A DNA stretch of 64,000 nucleotides from Brevundimonas sp. GTDB lineage: Bacteria > Pseudomonadota > Alphaproteobacteria > Caulobacterales > Caulobacteraceae. A program made the position numbers and the translations under genes. Of this stretch, positions 26,649-35,272 are shown one piece after another (within the stretch, counting starts at the first letter, position 1; each line of letters begins with the position of its first letter). The notes beneath the pieces are model-generated. The model saw nothing but the letters and a program-made list of their open reading frames with translations. It was not told the DNA's origin and ran no database searches. The stretch lies in the NCBI GenBank assembly GCA_003248965.1, contig QFQU01000004.1, positions 62,001-126,000 of the forward strand, in the 5' to 3' direction.

Positions 26649-27338
26649 ATGAGACGGGGTCTGATCCTGGCGGTCGTTCTGGGCGTTACAGCCGCGCTTC
26701 TGACCTGGACGACGCCGGGTCGTTCCACGCCTTCGGATCCGGGGGCGGAGCGGATCTCCGCCTATGTGTTGGACAATGGCTTCCATACCGATCTGGTCGT
26801 TCCGCGCGCGGCCCTGATGCGGCGCGGCGGTCCCCTGGCCCAGGCGGTCGCCGAACTGGCGCCGGGCGACTGGATCGTGATCGGCTGGGGCGATGCGAAA
26901 TTCTACGTCGATCAAAGCCCGATGGGCAGCCGCCTGCCTGACGGCGCACGGGCCTTTTTCCGGCCGGGCAATCCATCCGTCCTGATGCTGGATCCGGAGG
27001 TGGAGGACCCTCGGACGCGCTACGCCGCCGACGGCCGCGCGGCGTTGATCCTGGCGCGGGCCGCCTTCGACCGGATGGCGGACCGGATCGAGGGATCGCT
27101 GGACCTGTCGGGCGGCGGGCCCCGCATCGCGGCGGTGCGGCCGGGCGACGACGCGCGCTTCTTCGCCAGCCGCGAGACCTTCTCCATCCTGCATCTGTGC
27201 AATCATTGGAGCGCCCAGGTTCTGAACGCCGCCGGCCTGCCGATCCGGCCGGTCCGGTCGATCGTCTCGGCCGAGGTGCTGCGGACGGCGCGTGAGCAGA
27301 CCATGGCGGAACTGGACACGGCGGCGCGAGGCGACTAG
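26649..27338 (+). CDS. DUF2459 / TIGR02117 family protein
   Basis: 229 residues. A signal or anchor helix ('GLILAVVLGVTAALLTW') is followed by the family's hallmarks 'NGFHTDLVVPRAAL' and 'DWIVIGWGDAKFYVDQSP', with 'FSILHLCNHWSAQVLNAAGLP' near the C-terminus (Cys/Asn/His-containing). The arrangement looks like a papain-fold (NlpC-like) enzyme, with Cys in 'HLCNHW' and His in 'GFHTD' as candidate catalytic residues; this is my inference. Found near polyhydroxyalkanoate genes in some genomes, not here. Confidence 0.85.
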   Translation: MRRGLILAVVLGVTAALLTWTTPGRSTPSDPGAERISAYVLDNGFHTDLVVPRAALMRRGGPLAQAVAELAPGDWIVIGWGDAKFYVDQSPMGSRLPDGARAFFRPGNPSVLMLDPEVEDPRTRYAADGRAALILARAAFDRMADRIEGSLDLSGGGPRIAAVRPGDDARFFASRETFSILHLCNHWSAQVLNAAGLPIRPVRSIVSAEVLRTAREQTMAELDTAARGD

Positions 27339-27422
27339 ACCGCCCGGCTTCCGCCAGTCCGCCGGGTCCGATCCCCGGTCGCGCCGATGATCGGCCGTGT
27401 GCGATGAACCAAGGAGCGGCCC

Positions 27423-27887
27423 ATGTCCCGCAAGCAACACACCCGCAACGCCTCCGGTCCCGGCCACTCTGGAACGGGGCCCAGCCAGCGCCAGCTGCGC
27501 GCCGGCGAGCTGATCCGGCATGCTCTGGTGGACGTCTTCCGCGAGGAGGACATCCACGACGAGGCCCTGCGCGGTGTCTCCGTCACCGTGACCGAGGTGC
27601 GGCTGTCGCCCGATCTGAAGCACGCCACCTGTTTCGTCGAACCCCTGGGCGCAGGCGTCGAGGCGGCCGAGACCACGGGTCATGAGAGCGAGATCATCAA
27701 GGCTCTTAACGCCCACGCCAAATTCTTGCGCGGTCGCCTGGGCTCAAAGCTGGACATGAAGTTCACGCCCGACCTGCGCTTCCGCCACGACGAAAGCTTC
27801 GACGCCGCCAGCCATATGGACCGGCTGTTTGCCGATCCGCGCGTCCAGGCCGACCTGGCCCGCCACGACGACGAGGACGAAGCTTGA
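27423..27887 (+). CDS. rbfA: Ribosome-binding factor A
   Basis: 154 residues. The KH-like core has 'RQLRAGELIRHALVDVF', 'VSVTVTEVRLSPDLKHATCFV' and 'AKFLRGRLGSKLDMKFTPDLRFRHDESFD', all standard RbfA. It matures 16S rRNA in the 30S subunit and helps cold adaptation. It has a hydrophilic N-terminal tail of about 20 residues and an acidic end 'HDDEDEA'. It begins the rbfA-truB-rpsO-pnp run; infB/nusA are not in the window upstream, so the classical operon is split here. Confidence 0.95.
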   Translation: MSRKQHTRNASGPGHSGTGPSQRQLRAGELIRHALVDVFREEDIHDEALRGVSVTVTEVRLSPDLKHATCFVEPLGAGVEAAETTGHESEIIKALNAHAKFLRGRLGSKLDMKFTPDLRFRHDESFDAASHMDRLFADPRVQADLARHDDEDEA

Positions 27888-27893
27888 TCGCCC

Positions 27894-27923
27894 GGCCTCA
27901 AGCAGCGCGCAGCGCGACAGGCC
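27894..27923 (+). repeat. 30-nt hairpin repeat, copy A
   Basis: First of four 30-nt copies. The outer stem GGCCT (27894-27898) pairs with AGGCC (27919-27923); the inner stem is GCGC/GCGC around GCA; the shared left side is CCTCAAGCAG. It begins seven bases after the rbfA stop and 42 bases ahead of copy B. Confidence 0.75.
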
Positions 27924-27935
27924 CAGCATCCCCCC

Positions 27936-27965
27936 GGCCTCAAGCAGCGCGAAGCGCGTTAGGCC
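27936..27965 (+). repeat. 30-nt hairpin repeat, copy B
   Basis: Same 30-nt design with inner stem GCGC-GAA-GCGC and outer stem GGCCT/AGGCC. The right arm AGGCC ends seven bases before the truB ATG and is the only purine-rich sequence in ribosome-binding distance, so folding could hide the truB ribosome site. Confidence 0.75.
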
Positions 27966-27972
27966 AAACATA

Positions 27973-28905
27973 ATGGCCCGCAAGAAGAAGGGCGACATCG
28001 TCGACGGCTGGGTCTGCCTGGACAAGCCGTTCGAGATGGGATCGACCGAGGCCGTCAGCCGCATCCGTCGCCTGTTCAACGCCCAGAAGGCCGGTCACGC
28101 CGGAACGCTCGACCCCCTGGCCAGCGGCGTCCTACCCATCGCGCTGGGCGAAGCGACCAAGACGGTGCCGTTCATGATGGAAGCGCAGAAGGTCTATCGC
28201 TTCACCATCAACTGGGGCGTCTCGACCGACAGCGTGGACCGCGAGGGCGAGATTATCGGCCGCTCCGACGTGCGGCCCACGGTCGAACAGGTCCGTGCGG
28301 CCCTGCCGGCCTTCGTGGGTGAGATCGACCAGACGCCGCCGCGCTTTTCCGCGATCAAGGTGGACGGCGCCCGCGCCTACGACCTAGCGCGCGACGGGGT
28401 GGAGTTCGAGCTTCAGGCCCGCCGCGTGACCATCCATTCGGCCGAGGTGACGGACGCCCCCGACCCCGATCACGTCGAGCTGACCATCCGCACCGGCAAG
28501 GGCGTCTATGTGCGCTCGCTGGCCCGCGATCTGGCTTTGGCTCTGGGTGCGGAGGGCCATGTCTCGGCCCTGCGACGCGAGCGGGTCGGCCCCTTCAGTA
28601 CGGAAAATGCGGTGACGCTGGATTCTCTGGAGGAAATGGTGCATAGGGGCGCCGCCTCGGAAGGCTTGCTTGCCGTCGCGACCGCTCTGGACGACATCCC
28701 GGAACTGGCCGTGAATGAACAGGACGCCTTCTCGCTTCGGCAGGGACGCCCGATCGTTCTGCTCCCCCGGCAGGTGGAAACCCTCAAGGATCGTCTTTCA
28801 GGCGGTTCGCGTACGGTTTCAGCCTTTCAGGGCCAGACCCTCGTCGCGCTGTGTCAGTTGCGGGCCGGCCGGTTAGAACCCGACCGCGTTTTCAATCTTT
28901 CCTGA
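27973..28905 (+). CDS. truB: tRNA pseudouridine(55) synthase
   Basis: 310 residues. The catalytic Asp is in 'KAGHAGTLDPLASGVL' (about residue 42); 'GWVCLDKPFEMGST' and 'IDQTPPRFSAIKVDGARAYDLAR' are standard TruB motifs, and the C-terminal region has a PUA-like part. It makes pseudouridine 55 in the T-loop of tRNAs. I chose the ATG at 27973; the frame stays open upstream through both hairpin repeats but reads as repeat-encoded low complexity. Confidence 0.96.
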   Translation: MARKKKGDIVDGWVCLDKPFEMGSTEAVSRIRRLFNAQKAGHAGTLDPLASGVLPIALGEATKTVPFMMEAQKVYRFTINWGVSTDSVDREGEIIGRSDVRPTVEQVRAALPAFVGEIDQTPPRFSAIKVDGARAYDLARDGVEFELQARRVTIHSAEVTDAPDPDHVELTIRTGKGVYVRSLARDLALALGAEGHVSALRRERVGPFSTENAVTLDSLEEMVHRGAASEGLLAVATALDDIPELAVNEQDAFSLRQGRPIVLLPRQVETLKDRLSGGSRTVSAFQGQTLVALCQLRAGRLEPDRVFNLS

Positions 28906-28930
28906 TCGCCTGATCAGGGGACTCCAACCC

Positions 28931-28960
28931 GGCCTCAAGCAGCACGACGCGCGGTAGGCC
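28931..28960 (+). repeat. 30-nt hairpin repeat, copy C
   Basis: Outer stem GGCCT/AGGCC is preserved; the inner stem is weakened (GCAC-GAC-GCGC, one mismatch). It sits in the 72-base gap between truB and rpsO, with the rpsO ribosome site (AAGGGAGA) starting a few bases after its right arm. Confidence 0.75.
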
Positions 28961-28977
28961 ACCAAGGGAGACTTTCG

Positions 28978-29247
28978 ATGTCGGTTACTGCTGAACGCAA
29001 GCACGAGATCATCGCCGATAACGCCCGCTCCGCCGGCGACACCGGCTCGGCCGAGGTCCAGGTCGCGATCCTGTCGGAACGCATCGCCAACCTCACCGAA
29101 CACTTCAAGACCCACAAGAAGGACAACCATTCGCGCCGCGGCCTGCTCAAGATGGTGTCGCAGCGTCGTCGCCTTCTGGACCACCTGAACAAGACCGACA
29201 GCGCCCGCTACCAGGCGCTGATCGCCAAGCTGGGCCTGCGCCGCTAA
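28978..29247 (+). CDS. rpsO: 30S ribosomal protein S15
   Basis: 89 residues, exactly the usual length. 'NDTGSAEVQVAILSERI'-type segment ('GDTGSAEVQVAILSERIANLTEHFKTHKKD') and 'HSRRGLLKMVSQRRRLLDHL' are near-invariant. S15 binds 16S rRNA helix junctions early in 30S assembly. The ribosome site AAGGGAGA is strong. The gene is followed by a hairpin with a T-rich tail and a 251-base gap before pnp, the same order as in E. coli rpsO-pnp. Confidence 0.98.
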   Translation: MSVTAERKHEIIADNARSAGDTGSAEVQVAILSERIANLTEHFKTHKKDNHSRRGLLKMVSQRRRLLDHLNKTDSARYQALIAKLGLRR

Positions 29248-29274
29248 GGCGCCGGACGGATGTAGAGATCATTT

Positions 29275-29310
29275 CGAGGCGCGGGCGGTCACGTCCGCGC
29301 CTCGTTGTGT
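29275..29310 (+). terminator. rpsO terminator / intercistronic hairpin
   Basis: CGAGGCGCGG (29275-29284) and CCGCGCCTCG (29295-29304) form a perfect 10-bp stem with a ten-base loop, followed by TTGTGT. It is 28 bases after the rpsO stop. The T-tract is modest, so partial read-through into pnp is likely. Confidence 0.7.
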
Positions 29311-29498
29311 ACCTAGACGTCCCCTCACACGACCTGGGCGCCGCAGGACAACGGCGCAGACGCGAGGGCCATGCCGGTCCTCATCGGGTCTTCCGCGATG
29401 GCGCGGCGGCCCATGGATCGAAGGACTGAACGCCGACGCATCCGCCCAATGATGGGACCCCGCGCGGAATACGCCGCCCGGGCTACGAAAGACGAGAT

Positions 29499-31733
29499 AT
29501 GTTCGATATCAAACGCAAGACGATCGAGTGGGCCGGACGCCCGCTGACCCTGGAGACGGGCCGTATCGCCCGTCAGGCCGACGGCGCCGTGCTGGCGACC
29601 TACGGCGAGACCGTGGTTCTGGCCACCGTCGTCTATGGCCGCGCGCCCAAGCCCGGCCTGGATTTCTTCCCCCTGACGGTCAACTATCAGGAAAAGACCT
29701 TCGCGGCCGGCAAGATTCCCGGCGGCTACTTCAAGCGTGAAGGCCGTCCGACCGAGAAGGAAACCCTGGTTTCCCGCCTGATCGACCGTCCGATCCGCCC
29801 GCTGTTCGTCAAGGGCTTCAAGAACGAGACCCAGGTCGTCGTCACCGTGCTGCAGCACGACCTCGAGAACGATCCCGACGTCCTGGGCATGGTCGCCGCC
29901 TCGGCCGCCCTGACCATTTCGGGCGTGCCCTTCATGGGCCCGATCGGCGCCGCCCGCGTCGGCGTGATCGACGGCGAGCTGGTGCTGAACCCGACCATCG
30001 ACCAGATGCCGTCCTCGGATCTGGACCTGGTGGTCGCCGGCACCCAGGACGCCCTGATGATGGTCGAATCCGAGGCCAAGGAGCTGTCGGAAGACCTGAT
30101 GCTGAAGGCCCTGATGTTCGCCCACGCCGGCATGCAGCCGGTGATCGACGCGATCATCGACCTGGCCGAACACGCCGCCAAGGAACCCTTCGACTTCCAG
30201 GCCGAAGACAATTCGGACGTCGTCGCCGCGATCAAGTCGCTGGTCGGCGAGGACATCAAGGCCGCCTATACCCACCCCGGCAAATACGAGCGCCGTTCGG
30301 GCGTCGATGCGGCCAAGAAGACCGCAGCCGCCGCCCTGGTGAAGACCGACGAGAACCCCGACGGCGTCGACGCATCGAAATTCTCGGCCGCCTTCAAGGA
30401 GTGCGAAGCCGAGGTCCTGCGCCGCGACATCATCGAAAACGGCCACCGCGTCGACGGCCGCGCCCTGGACAAGGTCCGCGCCATCGTGTCGGAAGTCGGC
30501 GTCCTGCCGCGCACCCACGGTTCGGCCCTGTTCACGCGCGGTGAAACCCAGGCCTTGGTCGTCGCCACCCTGGGCACCGGCGAGGACGAGCAGTACATCG
30601 ACAGCCTGACCGGCACCTATAAGGAGTCGTTCCTGCTGCACTACAACTTCCCCCCCTATTCGGTGGGTGAAGCGGGGCGCATGGGCTCGCCCGGCCGTCG
30701 CGAGATCGGTCACGGCAAGTTGGCCTGGCGCGCCATCCGTCCGATGCTGCCGTCGCGCGAAGACTTCCCCTACACCATCCGTTTGGTGTCGGAGATCACC
30801 GAGTCCAACGGCTCGTCCTCGATGGCCACGGTCTGCGGTTCGTCGCTGGCCCTGATGGACGCCGGCGTGCCGCTGGCGCGTCCGGTCTCGGGCATCGCCA
30901 TGGGCCTGATCCTGGAGCCGTCGGGCGAGTTCGCCATTCTGTCGGACATCCTGGGCGACGAAGACCACCTGGGCGACATGGACTTCAAGGTCGCGGGCAC
31001 CCGTGAAGGCATCACCTCGCTGCAGATGGACATCAAGGTCCCCGGCATCACCGAGGAGATCATGAAACAGGCCATCGCCCAGGCTTCGGCCGGCCGCCTG
31101 CACATCCTGGACGAGATGGACAAGGCCATTGACGGCGCCCGCACCGAACTGGGCGAGTTCGCGCCCAAGATCGAATCCATCAAGATCGCGGTCGACAAGA
31201 TCCGTGAAGTGATCGGTTCGGGCGGCAAGGTCATCCGCGAGATCGTGGAGAAGACCGGCGCCAAGATCGACATCGGCGACGACGGCACCATCAAGATCGC
31301 CGCCAACGACCAGGAAAAGATCGACGCCGCCAAGGCCTGGATTCAGTCAATCGCCTCGGAACCGGAAGTCGGCACGATCTACACCGGCAAGGTCGTGAAG
31401 GTCGTCGACTTCGGCGCCTTCGTGAACTTCTTCGGCGCCAAGGACGGCCTGGTCCACGTGTCCCAGATCGCTCTGGAGCGCGTCGCCAACCCGGCCGACG
31501 TCCTGTCGGAAGGCCAGGAGGTCAAGGTCAAGTTCCTGGGCTTCGACGATCGCGGCAAGACCAAGCTGTCGATGAAGGTCGTCGATCAGGAAACTGGCGA
31601 GGACATCACCGACAAGATCAACGCCGAGCGCGCCGAACGCGGCGAGGCTCCGCTGTCGGAAGACACCGGCGGTCGTCCGAAGCGCGAGGGCGGTGATCGC
31701 GGCGGCGACCGCGGCCGTCGTCGTCGCGACTAG
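29499..31733 (+). CDS. pnp: Polyribonucleotide nucleotidyltransferase (PNPase)
   Basis: 744 residues. Two RNase PH domains flank an alpha-helical domain; the second holds 'LHYNFPPYSVGE' and 'SNGSSSMATVCGSSLALMDAGVP'. Then KH ('VIGSGGKVIREIVEKTGAKIDI', about 565) and S1 ('YTGKVVKVVDFGAFVNFFGAKDGLVHVSQI', about 628) domains, and a basic Arg/Gly tail. PNPase degrades RNA 3'-5' using phosphate and joins the RNase E degradosome. The 194-base leader after the rpsO hairpin may carry autoregulation, as known for enterobacterial pnp. Confidence 0.98.
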   Translation: MFDIKRKTIEWAGRPLTLETGRIARQADGAVLATYGETVVLATVVYGRAPKPGLDFFPLTVNYQEKTFAAGKIPGGYFKREGRPTEKETLVSRLIDRPIRPLFVKGFKNETQVVVTVLQHDLENDPDVLGMVAASAALTISGVPFMGPIGAARVGVIDGELVLNPTIDQMPSSDLDLVVAGTQDALMMVESEAKELSEDLMLKALMFAHAGMQPVIDAIIDLAEHAAKEPFDFQAEDNSDVVAAIKSLVGEDIKAAYTHPGKYERRSGVDAAKKTAAAALVKTDENPDGVDASKFSAAFKECEAEVLRRDIIENGHRVDGRALDKVRAIVSEVGVLPRTHGSALFTRGETQALVVATLGTGEDEQYIDSLTGTYKESFLLHYNFPPYSVGEAGRMGSPGRREIGHGKLAWRAIRPMLPSREDFPYTIRLVSEITESNGSSSMATVCGSSLALMDAGVPLARPVSGIAMGLILEPSGEFAILSDILGDEDHLGDMDFKVAGTREGITSLQMDIKVPGITEEIMKQAIAQASAGRLHILDEMDKAIDGARTELGEFAPKIESIKIAVDKIREVIGSGGKVIREIVEKTGAKIDIGDDGTIKIAANDQEKIDAAKAWIQSIASEPEVGTIYTGKVVKVVDFGAFVNFFGAKDGLVHVSQIALERVANPADVLSEGQEVKVKFLGFDDRGKTKLSMKVVDQETGEDITDKINAERAERGEAPLSEDTGGRPKREGGDRGGDRGRRRRD

Positions 31734-31760
31734 GCGACGACGTCACCCCTGACGAAAGAG

Positions 31761-31789
31761 GCCCGGCGGAGCGATCCGCCGGGCTTTTT
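31761..31789 (+). terminator. Rho-independent terminator after pnp
   Basis: GCCCGGCGGA (31761-31770) and TCCGCCGGGC (31775-31784) form a perfect 10-bp stem with a GCGA tetraloop, followed by TTTTT. It lies 27 bases after the pnp stop and closes the rbfA-truB-rpsO-pnp unit. Confidence 0.92.
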
Positions 31790-31887
31790 CGCGCCGCCCG
31801 CTCCGGGCGCGCCGGCCTGTCGCGGATTTCACTTGCGGGCGTGACGCGGCGGGTCTCCATTGCGGCGTCATTTCGTGGGAGAAGTCC

Positions 31888-33729
31888 ATGCTCGATCGTC
31901 GCCGCCTGCTTCAGTCCGCCGCCCTGGGCGCGGGTCTCGCCGCCGTGGGCGGGTCCGCCTTGGCCCGCATCCAGACCGCCGCCCCCGTCGAGGGCGGGCC
32001 GGTGGATGCGACATTCCGCGGCTTCATGGACCGGGCGTTCGAGGAGACGCTGGATCGCGCGCCCGAGGTCGTGACCATGTTCGGCCTGGACAAGGGCGCG
32101 CGCGCCGCCGCCAAGTCCCAGCTGACTGCCCCGACCCGACAGGAGGAGGACGACCAGCGCGCCTTCGTTCGCCGCCAGGCGGCCGAACTGGCGCGGATCG
32201 ACCGCGCTGCCCTGACGCCGCGCAACGTCAACTATTACGACAGCCTAAAGTCCAATCTGGACGGCGTGATCGCCACCTACGCCATCCCCTACGGCCAGGG
32301 CGGCTGGCCCAATCCCTATCGCGTCAGCCAGCAGGGCGGCGCCTATCAGTCGACGCCCGACTTCCTGGCCAATCAGCACACCATAGAGACGGCCGCCGAC
32401 GCGGACGCCTATGTGGCCCGCGTCAACGCCTTCGCCGACGTCCTGACCGCAGAGACCGACCGGTTGAAGGAGGAGTACGCCCTGGGCGTCGTCCCGCCCG
32501 ACTTCATCCTGGCCAAGGCGGTGCGCCAGCAGGACGGTTTCCTGGCGACGCCTGTCGCGACCTCGACCCTGACCCAGTCGGTGCGCGACCGGGCGCGCGA
32601 AAAGGGGCTGAGCGGCGACTGGGACGCCCAGGTCGAACGCCTTCTGACCGAACGCGTCTATCCGGCCCTGGCCGCCCAGAACGCCGTGTTGAAGGCGGCC
32701 CAGCCGGGCGCGACCCATGAAGCGTCTGTGCGCCGCCTGCCTCAGGGCGAGCAGTACTACGCCAACAGTCTGAACTACATCACCACCACCCGGCTGACGG
32801 CCGAGGAGATCCACCGCACCGGCCTGGCCCAGATGGCCGAACTGACCGCGCGCGCCGACGAACTGCTGAAGGCGCAGGGGATGACGCAGGGTTCGGTCGC
32901 CGACCGCATCAAGGCCCTGGGAGACGATCCCAAATACATCTATCCGAACACCGACGCGGGCAAGGCCGAGCTGATCGCCAAGCTGAACGCCCAGATGGCC
33001 GACATGCAGGCCCGGCTGCCTAGCGCCTTCGGCCGCCTGCCCAAGGCCAAGGTCGAGATCAAGCGCGTCCCGCCCGAGATCGAGGCCGGGGCGCCGATGG
33101 GCTATTACAACTCGCCCAGCCTGGATGGGGCGCGGCCCGGCATCTACTGGATCAATCTGAAGGACACGGCGGAATGGCCGTCCTGGTCCCTGCCGACCCT
33201 GACCTATCACGAGGCGACGCCGGGCCACCATCTGCAGATCAGCCTGCAGCAGGAAAGCCCCTCGGCGCCCCTGCTGATGAACCTTCTGGGCTTCTCCAGC
33301 TACGTCGAGGGCTGGGGGCTCTATGCCGAACAGCTGGCCGACGAACTGGGCGCCTATGAGAACGATCCCGTGGGTCAGATCGGTTACATTCAGTCGCTGA
33401 TGTTCCGCGCCGCGCGCCTGGTGGTCGATACCGGCATCCATTCCAAGGGCTGGAGCCGCGAACAGGGCATCCGCTACATGATGGACGCCTATGGCGACCA
33501 GGAAGGGGCCGCGACGTCGGAGGTGGAACGCTACTGCGGCTGGCCCGGCCAGGCCTGCGCCTACAAGGTCGGGCACAACGAATGGGTCCGGCTGCGCGAA
33601 CAGGCCAAGACGACCCTGGGACCGAAGTTCGACATCAAGGGCTTCCACGACACGGCCCTGGCCGCCGGCGGCGTGCCCCTGTCGGTGCTGGAGCGGATCG
33701 TGCAGGACTGGACGTCCACCCAGGCGTGA
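31888..33729 (+). CDS. DUF885 family protein, exported, peptidase-like
   Basis: 613 residues. The N-terminus 'MLDRRRLLQSAALGAGLAAVGGSALA' looks like a Tat or Sec signal with a twin Arg. The DUF885 hallmark 'TYHEATPGHHLQI' (about residue 447) gives a zinc-type HExxxGHH site; 'GWGLYAEQLADELG' and 'DTGIHSKGWSREQ' follow as expected. Family members are predicted periplasmic metallopeptidases; substrate unknown. It has its own transcription unit between the pnp terminator and a convergent gene. Confidence 0.9.
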   Translation: MLDRRRLLQSAALGAGLAAVGGSALARIQTAAPVEGGPVDATFRGFMDRAFEETLDRAPEVVTMFGLDKGARAAAKSQLTAPTRQEEDDQRAFVRRQAAELARIDRAALTPRNVNYYDSLKSNLDGVIATYAIPYGQGGWPNPYRVSQQGGAYQSTPDFLANQHTIETAADADAYVARVNAFADVLTAETDRLKEEYALGVVPPDFILAKAVRQQDGFLATPVATSTLTQSVRDRAREKGLSGDWDAQVERLLTERVYPALAAQNAVLKAAQPGATHEASVRRLPQGEQYYANSLNYITTTRLTAEEIHRTGLAQMAELTARADELLKAQGMTQGSVADRIKALGDDPKYIYPNTDAGKAELIAKLNAQMADMQARLPSAFGRLPKAKVEIKRVPPEIEAGAPMGYYNSPSLDGARPGIYWINLKDTAEWPSWSLPTLTYHEATPGHHLQISLQQESPSAPLLMNLLGFSSYVEGWGLYAEQLADELGAYENDPVGQIGYIQSLMFRAARLVVDTGIHSKGWSREQGIRYMMDAYGDQEGAATSEVERYCGWPGQACAYKVGHNEWVRLREQAKTTLGPKFDIKGFHDTALAAGGVPLSVLERIVQDWTSTQA

Positions 33730-33748
33730 GACCTGGTCCGAGCTTCGG

Positions 33749-34912
33749 TCAGTTCGTTCGGGCGCGCCAAGTCGTGGGCCAGTAGTCGAGATCGACCCCG
33801 GCGCATTCGCCCATGGTCTGCTCCTTCGTCAGGACGAACTGACGGCCGGTCCAGCCCCAAGTCTGTAGTGTCCCACAGTCACCGAGTCCTCGCCCCTTGG
33901 GGAAGGCCGTCAGAAGGCGGGTCTTGGGATCGTAGGCGCCATTTATGGTGGTGTTGTCGGGCGTCGTGGGGTCCGCGCCTGGGCCGCCGGTTCCGACCAG
34001 GGCGACGGGTCGCGCGTCGCGGCCGCCCGGTCCGGTCAAGAACCAGGCCTGGGTAATGTTGTAGGCGCCTGCGCCGCAGGGAATGGCCCACAGCTCAGTA
34101 TTGGCGTCCAGTCGCGCCGAAGCGACGGTGTCCGTAACGTCCGGCGTCACGGATTCCTTCATGCAGTTGGCGACGTCGCTGCGATTCAGAAGCGCGTCTG
34201 GAACGGTCTGGCCCGTGTCGCCGAAGCCGGCCTGACTGACCGCCGAGGATAGGGTCACGGTCGGCAGGGGCGGGGCCGTCGGCACTGTGGAGGATGGTTT
34301 GGCGCCGCGCCGGATCAGTGCGGTCGAGGTGTCCAGACGGCCTTGCTTGTCGTCGATCCAAAGCAGGGAGGCCGCCGCCCCGTTCAGCGACACGGCCTGG
34401 TTCGCGCCGCCTCGAAGGGTCAGGCTCTTGCCCTGGGCCAAGGCGTCGATAAGCGCGCGAGCGTCGCCTCCGGCGATCACGCCGATCGGCGCCTCCTTGG
34501 TTCCGTCAGGGCTCATGCTGGCCGGGAAGACGCGACCGTCGACATCCAGCGACAGCCGCCGCGCAGGGGGACCGTCACTGTCAGGCCAAAAGCCGAAGGA
34601 TATCTGCGGCTGGGCGTCCGGGCCGGGCGCCAGGGCGATGCGGATCCAGCCCGCGCCAAAGTCGGGCGCAAAGCCGAAGGCCCAGCAGTTCCCGTCGTTC
34701 CCGCAGCTGGCCTGCCAGTCCCTGAAGGTACGGGTCTCGCTGCGAATCTGCAGGACCGGCGCTGTGGCGGCGGGTGTGCTCGACGCAGCCGGGGAACCGG
34801 GCGCAGCCGTCGGGGCCTTGTCCGTTCGGTCGCCGCAACCGGCCAGAAGCGCCAGGGCGCCCAGGCCGAAGGTCAGGCATTGTAGGCCGTGAGGGCCGCG
34901 AGAAGAGATCAT
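33749..34912 (-). CDS. DUF1176 family lipoprotein
   Basis: 387 residues. The signal ends with a perfect lipobox 'ALLAGC' (Cys about 26), then a Pro/Ala/Ser-rich linker. DUF1176 features: 'TFRDWQASCGNDGNCWAF' near the start and 'AFPKGRGLGDCGTLQTWGWTGRQFVLTKEQTMGECAG' pattern at the end (parts: 'GRGLGDCG', 'WGWTG'). Several Cys probably form disulfides in the periplasm. Function unknown. It overlaps the upstream DUF2945 gene by ATGA. Confidence 0.85.
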   Translation of the reverse strand: MISSRGPHGLQCLTFGLGALALLAGCGDRTDKAPTAAPGSPAASSTPAATAPVLQIRSETRTFRDWQASCGNDGNCWAFGFAPDFGAGWIRIALAPGPDAQPQISFGFWPDSDGPPARRLSLDVDGRVFPASMSPDGTKEAPIGVIAGGDARALIDALAQGKSLTLRGGANQAVSLNGAAASLLWIDDKQGRLDTSTALIRRGAKPSSTVPTAPPLPTVTLSSAVSQAGFGDTGQTVPDALLNRSDVANCMKESVTPDVTDTVASARLDANTELWAIPCGAGAYNITQAWFLTGPGGRDARPVALVGTGGPGADPTTPDNTTINGAYDPKTRLLTAFPKGRGLGDCGTLQTWGWTGRQFVLTKEQTMGECAGVDLDYWPTTWRARTN

Positions 34913-35121
34913 GCCTTCCTCAGTTCCGAAGGTTTATGGGCGGCGCGTGCGCCGGTCTTGGCGCTTTCGACGATATACTCCGGATTGTCCTTGGAGGCCG
35001 CGACCTTGTGGCCCTTGACCCGAGTTTCGGATGTAACCTTCTTGATCACCTTTCCGGTGGTCGTGCCTTGGCTGTGGTCCCACTTGACCTTGTCTCCGGC
35101 CTTGAAAGTCGTGTCGGACAT
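34909..35121 (-). CDS. DUF2945 (TUDOR-like) small protein
   Basis: 70 residues: 'FKAGDKVKWDHSQGTTTGKVIKKVT' then 'ASKDNPEYIVESAKTGARAAHKPSELRK', the complete DUF2945/HVA1 domain, an SH3/Tudor-like barrel. It is highly charged and cytoplasmic. Family members are small stress-linked proteins of unknown action. It is the first gene of a two-gene unit with the DUF1176 lipoprotein, an odd pairing of a cytoplasmic and an exported protein. Confidence 0.9.
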   Translation of the reverse strand: MSDTTFKAGDKVKWDHSQGTTTGKVIKKVTSETRVKGHKVAASKDNPEYIVESAKTGARAAHKPSELRKA

Positions 35122-35143
35122 GGGCGTTGCTCCGTGATCATCG

Positions 35144-35159
35144 CGCTGAAGTTTCAGCG
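35144..35159. promoter_or_regulatory. 16-bp palindrome upstream of DUF2945 gene
   Basis: CGCTGAA and TTCAGCG flank GT, a perfect dyad with 7-bp arms, 23-38 bases before the DUF2945 start. The position is that of an operator or a 5' leader hairpin. No regulator can be named. Confidence 0.45.
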
Positions 35160-35199
35160 ATCCGCCGCCGCATCGGTTCCGCCTGTCGGACGGCGGGCT

Positions 35200-35227
35200 T
35201 TGCGTGGGCGCGCGGCCCCGCTATACC
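35200..35227 (+). promoter_or_regulatory. Sigma73-type promoter of icd
   Basis: TTGCGTG (35200-35206), 13 bases, then GCTATACC (35220-35227) matches the Caulobacter housekeeping consensus (TTGaCgS, N10-14, GCTAnAwC). It lies 46 bases before the icd ATG. Confidence 0.65.
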
Positions 35228-35272
35228 GCCGCCACGATATTCCTTCCCCAAAGCTCATAGGCGGACACGCGC

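Noticed and set aside
27829..27972. Extended truB N-terminus
   Set aside because: The extension runs through the two hairpin repeats and gives 'PASSSAKRVRPN'-like text unlike TruB; the ATG at 27973 fits the family.
35160..35200. EcfG (general stress) promoter for the DUF2945 gene
   Set aside because: A GGAACC is present on the minus strand but no CGTT at 16-17 bases follows, so the pattern fails.
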